Assembly: GCA_030038695.1 (NCBI GenBank)
Contig: JASHSN010000292.1
Span: 1-7,682 of the forward strand
DNA: 7,682 bases
Direction of reading: 5' to 3'
DNA from: Nitrososphaeraceae archaeon
GTDB taxonomy: Archaea; Thermoproteota; Nitrososphaeria; Nitrososphaerales; Nitrososphaeraceae
The translations under genes were made by a program, and so were the position numbers. Positions 1 through 5,268 of the stretch are shown piece by piece. Positions within the stretch are counted from its first letter, which is position 1; each line of letters opens with the position of its first letter. The notes under the pieces were generated by a model. The model did not search any database. It saw nothing but the letters and a program-made list of their open reading frames with translations, and was not told where the DNA came from.

Positions 1-2
1 TA

Positions 3-230
3 GCTTCTATCTTATTTATAATATTAATGATTGGTGCTACAATCACTGTCCAGCTTTCAAAAGGATTTCTTGGTGGATATCAGATAAATTTATTGTATTT
101 ATCAATAGCAGTAACCCTTCTAGTGACAGGTCCAGGACGACCATCTATAGAGTGGAATGTACTTAAGAGAGAATTGTTTCCGAAGGGTAAAGAGATGATT
201 GCTAGTGCAAAAGCATCAGAGGAACAATAA
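3..230 (+). CDS. DoxX-family membrane protein, C-terminal part
   Basis: The frame is open from the left edge (base 3) to TAA at 228-230, so this is the last ~75 residues of a gene that begins outside the window; the ATG at 27 is probably internal. The segment has a hydrophobic stretch (ASILFIILMIGATITV), a Gly-Tyr turn, a second hydrophobic segment (INLLYLSIAVTLLVTG) and the motif GPGRPSIEW, which matches the usual end of DoxX proteins, where the last helix is followed by a GPGR(Y/L)SLD-like motif. DoxX proteins are four-helix membrane proteins of about 130-150 residues linked to redox or thiol stress; their exact role is often unknown. The extra charged tail after the motif (KRELFPKGKEMIASAKASEEQ without its last residue is 20 long) ends the protein. 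Family call is good; substrate is unknown. Confidence 0.78.
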   Translation, partial: ASILFIILMIGATITVQLSKGFLGGYQINLLYLSIAVTLLVTGPGRPSIEWNVLKRELFPKGKEMIASAKASEEQ

Positions 231-231
231 C

Positions 232-250
232 AATATATTTTTTATTAATA
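232..250 (+). terminator. T-run terminator after the DoxX gene
   Basis: Just after the TAA at 228-230 lies an AT-only stretch with six consecutive T (238-243) followed by more T/A. Archaeal RNA polymerase commonly terminates at such U-rich tracts without a hairpin. Position right after the stop supports the call; no stem is visible. Confidence 0.45.
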
Positions 251-321
251 ATTCCTAGAAGCTGTATGCATTAGAATGTTGTCTATGTGTACGTATAATG
301 ATCGTACTGCCATCATGCTAG

Positions 322-701
322 CACGTATGCATGCATGCATATGCCATAAAAGAGCTTGTCAAGCTCGATGGTGCCAAGATAATTCTAGGAACAGCTTCGA
401 GTGGAAAGGCAATGACTGTAGTATTGGGTGGTCTAGCATCAATGGGAAACTAATCATGATCGGTGCATCTGATGAATCGGTTGAAATATCTCCGCTTCTT
501 TTCGTCTCTGGTCGTAGATCAGTGATCGGATGGGCAAGTGGAACGTCCATCGATTCACAAGATGCACTGTCTTTTAGTGTGCTTTCTGGCGTGCAGTCTA
601 TGAATCAGGTATTTCCGTTGGAAAGTGCAGCAGAGGCGTTTGAGCTAATGATGAATGGCAAGGCACGATTTAGAGCAGTTCTTACAACAACACACCATTA
701 G
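322..701 (+). pseudogene. zinc-type (MDR) alcohol dehydrogenase, decayed C-terminal third
   Basis: Two frames together give the C-terminus of a medium-chain (MDR) zinc alcohol dehydrogenase. In frame from about 340 one reads YAIKELVKLDGAKIILGTA, then SSGKAMTVVLGGLASMGN and a stop TAA near 457. The next frame continues with GKLIMIGASDESVEISPLL, GRRSVIGWASGTSIDSQDAL and ends SAAEAFELMMNGKARFRAVL before TAG at 699-701. Loss of one base near 450 (after ATGGG) explains the shift. The family ends with the same blocks (GKL-GA, GRRSV-GW-SGT-DSEDTL, PLE-A-EAYE-MM-GKARFR-VL). The catalytic domain and most of the Rossmann domain (~220 residues) are absent upstream, and the frame is stopped at 319-321. 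An ATG at 276 opens a 141-codon frame, but its first half is out-of-frame translation of this remnant. Non-functional. A minus-strand N-terminal piece of the same family lies at 1820-2029. Confidence 0.82.
326..341. repeat. 16-bp perfect palindrome of ATGC units
   Basis: TATGCATGCATGCATA is a perfect 16-bp palindrome built from three tandem ATGC units. It lies where homology of the dehydrogenase remnant begins (about 337-343), so it may mark a rearrangement breakpoint. The alternating purine-pyrimidine pattern can form cruciform or Z-like DNA. Confidence 0.7.
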
Positions 702-1003
702 ATTTGGAAAATAACTACCAAGTTGAAAATTAATAGCTAAAAGATGCGTCTTATCATGCTCCTTGCATTATTGACGCGCTTTCAGCAATGCTGGAAGTTG
801 GCGGAACTGTCTATTTCTGGCCAATCCTTATTCTGTAACACTACACATAGTCATAGTGACAATGGAACCTAGAACCAGTACTCTCCATGCAGAGACACGC
901 ATCTTAGAATTTAAACGAACGATGTGACCATGAGAATGTTGTATACACTTATGTATATACATTTATGTATAACTGTATAGGTGTGTGTACATGTATTATA
1001 TAG
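702..1003. other. gene-free stretch between dehydrogenase remnant and MarR gene
   Basis: No convincing gene is seen. A short plus-strand frame of about 32 codons ends in TAA near 838 (it reads AMLEVGGTVYFWPILIL at its end); it has no ATG near its beginning and no family I recognise. The right end is very AT-rich, with repeated TATGTATA units. Confidence 0.5.
941..971. repeat. TTATGTATA direct repeat and GTATATAC palindrome
   Basis: TTATGTATA occurs at 949-957 and again at 963-971, start-to-start spacing 14 bp. GTATAC lies at 941-946 and the palindrome GTATATAC at 953-960. The same GTATATAC octamer is at 1465-1472 in the MarR promoter. It may be a regulator site or simply AT-rich low-complexity DNA. 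Confidence 0.4.
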
Positions 1004-1023
1004 CTAATTGAACCTAGCTATAT
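998..1023 (-). repeat. 9-bp inverted repeat over the MarR stop codon
   Basis: ATATAGCTA (998-1006) and TAGCTATAT (1015-1023) are perfect inverted repeats with an 8-nt loop. The left arm includes the MarR stop codon. It could form a weak 3' hairpin in the MarR mRNA; there is no T-run after it on the minus strand, so it is not a typical terminator. Confidence 0.4.
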
Positions 1024-1441
1024 TGCTGATCTCCTTCAGTCCGGTGTTGATTTCTCTCCAATTTCCTTTACCAAATTTTTCAATAATAACACCCTGAGCT
1101 CTTTCCCATAGTGGAAGTGCTTTGGTTATCTGTGCTTTACCTCTATTGGTCAGAGTAACAATTCTTTTACGTTTATCACTACTTGATTCAATCTTAATAA
1201 AATCTTGCTTTTTAAGCAGGTCTAGATTACGTGTCAAGGTAGTTCGATCCATGTACATGTCTTTAGATATCTTACTAATTGTAGATGAATTGCCTATGGA
1301 TATTGTGCGAAGCAGAGCTAATTGTGTAATTGTTATACCACTAGGTCCTAACTGCTTATCATAAAATTGTGTTATTGCTCTGGATGCTTTCCGTAGGTTA
1401 CCACATACACAAGCTTTTGCAGCATCTTCAATCTCTTGCAT
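1004..1441 (-). CDS. MarR-family winged-helix transcriptional regulator
   Basis: A 145-residue protein, usual size for MarR regulators, which bind palindromic DNA as dimers and often sense phenolics or oxidants. The N-terminal dimerisation helix reads CVCGNLRKASRAITQFYDKQL minus its last residue in the typical style; next come ITITQLALLRTI (helix before the HTH), STISKISKDMYMDRTTLTRN (recognition helix about residues 52-72), and the wing, with the hallmark D89-K-R91-K-R93 followed by IVTLTNRGK. A C-terminal helix completes the dimer interface. Cys11 and Cys13 form a C-V-C pair that could sense redox state; this is inference. Start ATG (1439-1441) is supported by a TATA-like box 27 nt upstream. 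Its neighbours on both sides are decayed dehydrogenase pieces, so its former target genes may be lost. Confidence 0.9.
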   Translation of the reverse strand: MQEIEDAAKACVCGNLRKASRAITQFYDKQLGPSGITITQLALLRTISIGNSSTISKISKDMYMDRTTLTRNLDLLKKQDFIKIESSSDKRKRIVTLTNRGKAQITKALPLWERAQGVIIEKFGKGNWREINTGLKEISNIARFN

Positions 1442-1464
1442 ACGTTAATTATTAGTAGATAGTA

Positions 1465-1472
1465 GTATATAC
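1465..1472 (-). promoter_or_regulatory. TATA-box candidate of the MarR gene
   Basis: GTATATAC lies with its centre about 27 nt before the ATG, the distance expected for an archaeal promoter starting transcription at or next to the start codon (leaderless mRNA). The octamer is palindromic, so it could also be bound by a dimeric regulator. Confidence 0.5.
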
Positions 1473-1485
1473 ACCTATTCCTTAC

Positions 1486-1495
1486 TGATTAATCA
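1486..1495 (-). promoter_or_regulatory. palindrome upstream of MarR promoter, possible operator
   Basis: TGATTAATCA is a perfect 10-bp palindrome about 15-20 bp upstream of the TATA candidate, inside a short direct repeat ACTGAT-taatc-ACTGAT (1484-1500). MarR proteins often bind such palindromes next to their own promoters. Autoregulation is inference only. Confidence 0.35.
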
Positions 1496-1500
1496 CTGAT

Positions 1501-1819
1501 GATCAAAAAGGATGTTTGGAACGTTTTTGTTCCTTATCCTACACAATAAAGCGCCGCAGCCATTGATAGTACTGATGTTTTACCGCAGAATTCGGGCATA
1601 CCTGTGTTTCAAAGACCTTATATGCGGAGATCAAGTGCTCAAAAAGACAATTTCTGCAATCCATCTTCTACCTGTATGTTTCAGGTGCTTCCATCGAGTC
1701 GAAATTTGTCTGCTAACATTTGTTATCGAGACCATGAGCAGGTCGCGTATCGGTTGTGGCCGCGTGACTGTCACCTCAGTGGGATTATGAAAGGCGAGGC
1801 CTTTCACCGGCCACAAGCC
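1501..1819. other. stretch without recognisable gene
   Basis: Open frames on both strands here (1512-1790 and 1604-1840 plus, 1631-1816 minus) have irregular composition, clustered rare amino acids and no recognisable domain; they overlap each other in conflicting frames. GC rises from about 1730 to 1960 compared with the AT-rich flanks. The minus strand is probably an over-mutated continuation of the dehydrogenase remnant to its right, but I cannot see its Rossmann motif. Confidence 0.4.
1754..1816. repeat. nested inverted repeats forming a possible three-way junction
   Basis: An outer 9-bp perfect stem, TTGTGGCCG (1754-1762) with CGGCCACAA (1808-1816), encloses two inner palindromes: GTGACTGTCAC (1764-1774) and TGAAAGGC-gag-GCCTTTCA (1788-1806; 8-bp stem, 3-nt loop). 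A one-base bulge would let the outer stem gain two more G-C pairs (1752-1753 with 1818-1819). The whole folds like a small cloverleaf on either strand. In addition GTGACTG (1764-1770) is repeated inverted as CAGTCAC at 1841-1847. It could be a structured RNA, the end of a mobile element, or a protein-binding site; no coding gene contains it. Confidence 0.6.
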
Positions 1820-2029
1820 CTCCTCCGTCGATGTAGGTAGCAGTCACTTGAATTTGTTCCATCGATCAAGGCCCTCATGTGCAGCAGTAGTCCCGTGCAA
1901 GCAGGTCGTTCAAGCGTTTCTCCTGGGACAACTAACGTTGATACATAGGTGACGCGCGTTAGGCTCTAGAATGTCTTTTTCAACTATTTCTAAGGGCCAT
2001 CCAGGCTTGTAAACTTGTACTGAACGCAT
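1820..2029 (-). pseudogene. MDR alcohol dehydrogenase, decayed N-terminal part
   Basis: From an ATG at 2027-2029 the minus strand reads MRSVQVYKPGWPLEIVEKD, then ILEPNARHLCINV and stops at TGA (1910-1912). This matches the standard start of zinc-type MDR alcohol dehydrogenases (M-VQV-KPGG-LE-VE-DIPEP-----I-V, after which ACG-CHSD with the zinc cysteine should follow). That zinc-site block is not intact. In other frames LNDLLARD follows (compare HSDLLARD), and at 1821-1850 QVTATYIDGG fits QVTG-S-DGG from the same family, much closer than in a whole gene, so roughly 50 residues are deleted as well as shifted. Non-functional. It starts 35 nt after the stop of a SnoaL-like stub on the same strand, as in an old operon. 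The first 32 residues are a confident match, the rest weaker. Confidence 0.65.
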
Positions 2030-2064
2030 TCTATTCACAAATTATACTCCTATTTCATTCTTCC

Positions 2065-2178
2065 CTAAGCATTCGGAAACTTGTCCCCAAACAGGGGAAG
2101 GCCGCTCTTTGACTCCTCCTGGGTAGCTTCGCCTTGAATCACATCCCAGTGCTCGACCAGAGTCCCGTCTTCTCTAAC
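2065..2178 (-). pseudogene. SnoaL-like / NTF2-fold protein, C-terminal stub
   Basis: The minus strand reads VREDGTLVEHWDVIQGEATQ and ends in a short tail with FGDKFPNA and TAG at 2065-2067. The motif DG-(L/I)VEHWDVIQ is the signature of the last strands of SnoaL-like proteins, small NTF2-fold enzymes (about 120-150 residues) related to polyketide cyclases. The frame is closed by TAA immediately upstream (2179-2181), and I find no earlier part of the domain in any frame, so about 90 N-terminal residues are missing. The break coincides with a 7-bp inverted repeat at 2177-2196. The following dehydrogenase remnant is 35 nt downstream in the same direction. GC content is higher than in the flanks, compatible with acquisition from elsewhere. 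Confidence 0.65.
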
Positions 2179-2196
2179 TTATTATTTAAAATAAGT
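2177..2196. repeat. 7-bp inverted repeat at the break of the SnoaL stub
   Basis: ACTTATT (2177-2183) and AATAAGT (2190-2196) with a 6-nt spacer ATTTAA. It sits exactly where SnoaL homology ends and carries the in-frame stop. It may be a scar or an AT-rich promoter-like stretch; 2197-2303 beyond it shows no gene. Confidence 0.4.
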
Positions 2197-2303
2197 AGTA
2201 TAGTATGACAAACCTGAACAGCGTAAAATACCTGTCTATGCTATAAGATAATAAAAAGAGTATCCGTTGGTTCAATTGTGTTGAAGCGAGTATACCTCAT
2301 GGC

Positions 2304-2796
2304 CTAGTGCCCTAGTGTCGGCTGCCCAATCATTGCCCCAGCGACCTGCCCCGCATAAGATCCTCCTCCTCCTAAGGGCAGAGGGGATAGACTCTCGAAG
2401 TCATGGAACATAATCGTTTGAAATTCATTTCCCCCCGAATGTGTATACTGCTGACAGTTCATACCCCTGCTTGCAAAGTTCGCATCCTGTACACATACTT
2501 TGTAGATATCTCCCACGGCGATGCCACTAATTGAAAACGAGGCTTGCTGGGAATTGTGTGCGCCGTCTGCAGTCCCTTGCGCCAAAAAACTCACCGGATG
2601 GTCCATAGACGGAAAGAAGTATATTTTGACCGTTTATCGTGTTAAGAGACAGAAAACCTTCGTCAAGCGAGTAGCGGGCTTTGAACGTAGTTTGAAACCT
2701 CCTAAACGTGATGTATGTGATTCGATAGATGAACATAACGGGATCATAAACAACGGAGGTGAAAGAGTTGGGACATAGTGGAGATCTAGTTATCAT
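2304..2796 (-). pseudogene. secreted beta-sandwich (Ig-like) protein, frameshifted
   Basis: Two overlapping minus-strand frames join into one protein. The first reads ...SLNTINGQNILLSVYGPSGE and the second FLAQGTADGAHNSQQASFSI, then SGIAVGDIYKVCVQDANFAS and RGMNCQQYTHSGGNEFQTIM, ending with a Gly-rich tail (LPLGGGGSYAG) at TAG 2304-2306. Removing one T from the six-T run (A6 on plus, 2584-2589) restores GEFLAQGTADG. The strand pattern 'FSISGI--GD-Y-VCV' with a paired cysteine 13 residues later resembles extracellular beta-sandwich domains that are frequent in thaumarchaeal secreted proteins; their role is generally unknown (surface, adhesion or ligand binding). The frame remains open upstream of the ATG at 2796 to a TGA at 2872-2874, beyond which the same frame continues as the 86-residue frame at 2872-3132. 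No signal peptide is seen in this part. The family assignment is moderate. Confidence 0.55.
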
Positions 2797-2871
2797 TACT
2801 ACCCACGCTGTCTGAACCTCACGTATTTGAACGAACGACGTGCGAGATCCGACGAGTATCTTATTAGGGAC

Positions 2872-3132
2872 TCATCCATCTGGCATATAGTAGATACCAT
2901 TCTGTTCTAATATTTTAAGTTGTAGAGCATTGGCCAAATATCGACCGTTATCTAAGGCTACAGCAGGCATTCCAGACATCATTAACTCGTAGAATCCACT
3001 CTCTTCGTCCTGTTGGTTTTCAAAATGTATCTGCACTTTTTTTAGATTCTGGACGTTTTCTGAGAGAGTCATTACCAAATAATACGGTTCATCTGTTATA
3101 TTTTTCTTGTTAGTGAATGGTCTATTACCCAT
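2872..3132 (-). CDS. hypothetical protein, 86 residues (possibly N-terminal part of the broken protein downstream)
   Basis: The frame opens at ATG (3130-3132), follows an in-frame TAG by a few codons and ends at TGA (2872-2874). It reads DEPYYLVMTLSENVQNLKKV, QIHFENQQDEESGFYELMMS, GMPAVALDNGRYLANALQLK and ends GIYYMPDG. Alternating polar and hydrophobic residues suggest beta strands and a helix, with balanced composition typical of a true gene, but I recognise no family. It has no signal peptide or membrane helix. The same frame continues past the stop (VPNKILVGSRTS...) for 115 codons into the secreted protein remnant, so the TGA may be a nonsense mutation that split one longer gene. There is no clear TATA box at the leaderless distance; GTTAAACC about 32 nt upstream is a weak candidate. 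Confidence 0.4.
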   Translation of the reverse strand: MGNRPFTNKKNITDEPYYLVMTLSENVQNLKKVQIHFENQQDEESGFYELMMSGMPAVALDNGRYLANALQLKILEQNGIYYMPDG

Positions 3133-3342
3133 GTATGCAATCTACGACATGTTTACAGATGGTTTAACTCTATTCGTCTTTATGCACAATAACGTAAGTC
3201 AAGGTCAGAACTAAATTTGATAATATGAGGAGGTGGATTACCTAACTTAACAGCGCCCAATTAACAGTAATAATTTTTTCCTACTTGGATTAGTATTGAT
3301 TTTAATCTGATACGTTTCTATGGGTAGACAGCTTGTTTGTCA

Positions 3343-3486
3343 ATGCGTGTGATACACTTATTTTTACAGCAGCGTTGGACAGCTGTATCGTCTGAAGTGA
3401 ATCAGCGTTTTCACGCAGCGGGAGGTCCTTTGATAACTGCATTAATCCCAGCGTATATGGAATTATTTGTACAAAGTTTTGGATGA
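3343..3486 (+). CDS. possible 47-residue protein or gene remnant
   Basis: ATG at 3343-3345 opens a frame ending in TGA at 3484-3486. It reads MRVIHLFLQQRWTAVSSEVN, QRFHAAGGPLITALIPAYME and LFVQSFG. Composition looks protein-like, with an amphipathic helix in the second half (PLITALIPAYMELFVQ), but I recognise no family and there is no good ribosome site; TGATACG at 3308 and other AT stretches do not make a clear promoter. It could be the C-terminal stub of a lost gene. Low confidence. Confidence 0.22.
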   Translation: MRVIHLFLQQRWTAVSSEVNQRFHAAGGPLITALIPAYMELFVQSFG

Positions 3487-3564
3487 ACCCTAGTTATGAT
3501 CGATTTGATTCATAGCGGTACATAGTAGTAAGGCACAGCTTACAACCGATAGACATGCAAGATC

Positions 3565-3573
3565 TTATTAAAT
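3565..3573 (+). promoter_or_regulatory. TATA-box of the PPOX-family gene
   Basis: TTATTAAAT is centred about 27 nt before the ATG at 3596. This is the archaeal TATA spacing for a transcript that starts at the start codon (leaderless). Confidence 0.55.
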
Positions 3574-3595
3574 CCATCTCGGAGTTTAGTACATT

Positions 3596-4324
3596 ATGAA
3601 CTTTGGAGAAAGGTCTGAAATTAAATCATTTCAGAAAATGGTACAATTTCTCGAAAGTGAGCGGATCGGTAGATTTGCTACAATAGACAAAAATGGCTTT
3701 CCGTTTATATCTCCAATGAACTTTGTATTTTTCAATTCTTGTTTTTATGTTCATGGATTCCCCAAGGGCGAAAAATACGAGAATATTAAAACCAACGCTA
3801 AATGCGGCTTTGAAGTAGACAAAGAATTAGCATTCTTACCTTCATATTTCTTTGAACCACCAACTGACGCTTCGAAAACAGATACCCTGTATATTAGTAT
3901 AGTAGTTAAGGGAACAGCAGAATTGGTAATCGACAATGAAGAAAAGTCCGCTACATTGAATGCACTTATGGAAAAAAGTCAGCTTGAAGGGGGTTATGAA
4001 AGGTTAACGCCTGAAATGGCAACTGTGAAGGGTGTGGGCCTGATAAAAATCAAACCGGAAGTTATGACAGGAAAGTACAAACTCGGAAGATTTTGGGATG
4101 AAAAGGAGAAAATACAAATTGCAACTAGAATGATGAAAAGGGCAGAGATGCCTAAAAGAACACTAGAATTGTTGAATATAGCTGGCCTACTCATAATGGG
4201 AGAAGATTACATAAAAGAATTAGCATGGCTTCACACAACAGAACTTGTCAGGATGATGGGTTTTGTCAATCAAGAGAAATACCCAGAGATTAGTCTTTAC
4301 AAGGCAGAAGAAACGGATTGGTAG
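3596..4324 (+). CDS. pyridoxamine 5'-phosphate oxidase-like FMN-binding split-barrel protein (NimA-like)
   Basis: A 242-residue protein. Residues 12-110 form the split-barrel domain: FLESERIGRFATIDKNGFPF, SPMNFVFF, YVHGFPKGEKYENIK and KCGFEVD follow the PPOX/Nim pattern (GRLAT-D-G-P---P-NFV, then -HGA--G-K--N---N--VCFEVD). His53 stands where Nim proteins keep their conserved active-site histidine. Residues 97-165 add the dimer-side strands (YISIVVKGTAELV, GVGLIKIKPEVMTGK). A tail of about 60 residues (RTLELLNIAGLLIMG onward) is longer than the typical Nim protein and of unknown role. Such proteins bind FMN or F420 and reduce small substrates or resist nitro compounds; the substrate cannot be read from sequence. 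Leaderless-type TATA box upstream; a broken AAA+ ATPase follows after 30 nt in the same direction. Intact and cytosolic. Confidence 0.9.
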   Translation: MNFGERSEIKSFQKMVQFLESERIGRFATIDKNGFPFISPMNFVFFNSCFYVHGFPKGEKYENIKTNAKCGFEVDKELAFLPSYFFEPPTDASKTDTLYISIVVKGTAELVIDNEEKSATLNALMEKSQLEGGYERLTPEMATVKGVGLIKIKPEVMTGKYKLGRFWDEKEKIQIATRMMKRAEMPKRTLELLNIAGLLIMGEDYIKELAWLHTTELVRMMGFVNQEKYPEISLYKAEETDW

Positions 4325-4342
4325 CAAGTCTAGCCAAATCGT

Positions 4343-4346
4343 GAGG
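4343..4346 (+). promoter_or_regulatory. ribosome binding site of the AAA+ gene
   Basis: GAGG lies 8 nt before the ATG at 4355, in the 30-nt gap after the PPOX stop. A Shine-Dalgarno site here, while the first gene is leaderless, suits an internal gene of a shared transcript. Confidence 0.45.
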
Positions 4347-4354
4347 AATCTAAT

Positions 4355-5035
4355 ATGAAGTTCTTACATCTATTCCACAAAGGGGTTGAATTTGGGAATA
4401 TAGAAGGATATGACGATATAAAGGATATAGTGAGGCGAGCATTAGACGCTGAAGACAATTACAACCTATTATTTACTGGTCCACCTGCAAGTGCAAAGAC
4501 ACTTTTCCTGTTAGGGATCCTTGACATTAGAAAGGATGATGGAGTGTATTGTGATGGCAGCAACACTACATCCAGGATACTTGACGTGCTGGAAGAAGAA
4601 AGACCCCGAATAATATGTATAGACGAACTAGATAAGATGCCTCGAGCTTCCAGCTTTTGAATTTCATGGAGTCAGGTAGGGTCAAGGTAGACCAGCAGAA
4701 GAAGCAATATGATTTCGAGATAAAGGGGGCGAAAGTATTTGCCACATGCAACGAGATTAACAGGCAATCCAAGCCCTTACAGTCAAGATTCAGGAAATTG
4801 TTTCTATCGAAGTATACGGAGGAGCAATTCTTGGACGTGTGAGAAGGTACTGCCTAAACCTAGCTCCAGTCTTGCCAGGTATATTAGAGCTAGCGTATGG
4901 AAGAATGGGGGTGACATCCGTGATGTGATATCGATAGAAAAGTTAGCAAGGAAATCAGATGGTCCTGAACACATAATGCTGATAGTTAAGACTATGATGA
5001 AATACGCCGTTGATAGGAGAGAAAATGACTGCTAG
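4355..5035 (+). pseudogene. RuvB-like AAA+ ATPase with two frameshifts
   Basis: Three frame segments make one AAA+ ATPase of about 227 residues. Segment 1 (4355-4660): Walker A GPPASAKT (residues 42-49), Walker B IICIDELDK (residues 86-94), ending ...MPRASSF and TGA at 4658-4660. Segment 2, shifted -1 (from ~4648 to 4842): FQLLNFMESGRVKVDQQKKQ, sensor-1 VFATCNE, arginine-finger LQSRFR, and KYTEEQFLDV, then TGA at 4840-4842. Segment 3, back in the first frame: KVLPKPSSSLARYIRASVWK, GDIRDVISIEKLARKSDGP, to TAG at 5033-5035. All motifs are in family order and nothing is lost apart from two single-base shifts, near 4645 and 4838. Thaumarchaeal proteins of this kind are often labelled Holliday-junction-helicase-like; the true role is unknown. 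As read, translation stops at 101 residues, before sensor 1, so it would be inactive unless the shifts are sequence errors. It follows the PPOX gene by 30 nt. Confidence 0.82.
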
Positions 5036-5060
5036 AACTCTGCTAAGGACAGGTTATTTG

Positions 5061-5085
5061 CAGTTGGCCAGAGCTTTACCAACTG
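5061..5085. repeat. 7-bp inverted repeat between convergent genes
   Basis: CAGTTGG (5061-5067) and CCAACTG (5079-5085) with an 11-nt loop lie 26 nt after the AAA+ stop, in the 233-nt gap before the convergent hydrolase stop. There is no following T-run, so termination is only a possibility. The rest of the gap shows no gene on either strand. Confidence 0.4.
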
Positions 5086-5268
5086 GGTGACATAGAATCA
5101 TATGGGCAATTTCATTCCTTCCGTGCCCCGATATAATCAAGATGCCAACATCATCTATCCAAGAACATCAGCAGCCAGAACACGTCAATTTGTAGCAAAA
5201 GCTAGTCGTACTAGTCAGAATAGAGGCGATGTCCTTCTGTCTTATTTCGTTCGGTGGGATGTGAAATA

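Larger units (their letters stand above)
3133..3595. other. intergenic stretch before the PPOX gene
   Basis: This stretch of about 460 nt is AT-rich. Apart from one short open frame (3343-3486 plus) and the promoter of the next gene, I find no coding signature, tRNA or hairpin in it. Its left part lies upstream of the minus-strand gene ending at 2872 and should contain that gene's promoter. Confidence 0.45.

Noticed and set aside
276..701. 141-codon plus-strand frame taken as one gene
   Set aside because: Only its second half matches dehydrogenases; the first half is out-of-frame translation of the same remnant, so it is a pseudogene.
1512..1840. Two plus-strand frames and one minus-strand frame of 60-90 codons
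   Set aside because: They overlap in conflicting frames, have odd composition and show no domain; they lie over the decayed, hairpin-rich region.
2521..2778. Plus-strand frame of 85 codons
   Set aside because: Shadow of the minus-strand secreted protein, whose two halves carry the recognisable pattern.
3751..4194. Minus-strand frames within the PPOX gene
   Set aside because: The plus strand carries an intact, recognisable flavoprotein.
4652..4660. Programmed -1 frameshift in the ATPase
   Set aside because: AGC TTT TGA lacks a standard slippery heptamer, and slippage would put Phe-tRNA on CTT; a second shift of opposite sign downstream also favours indels or errors.
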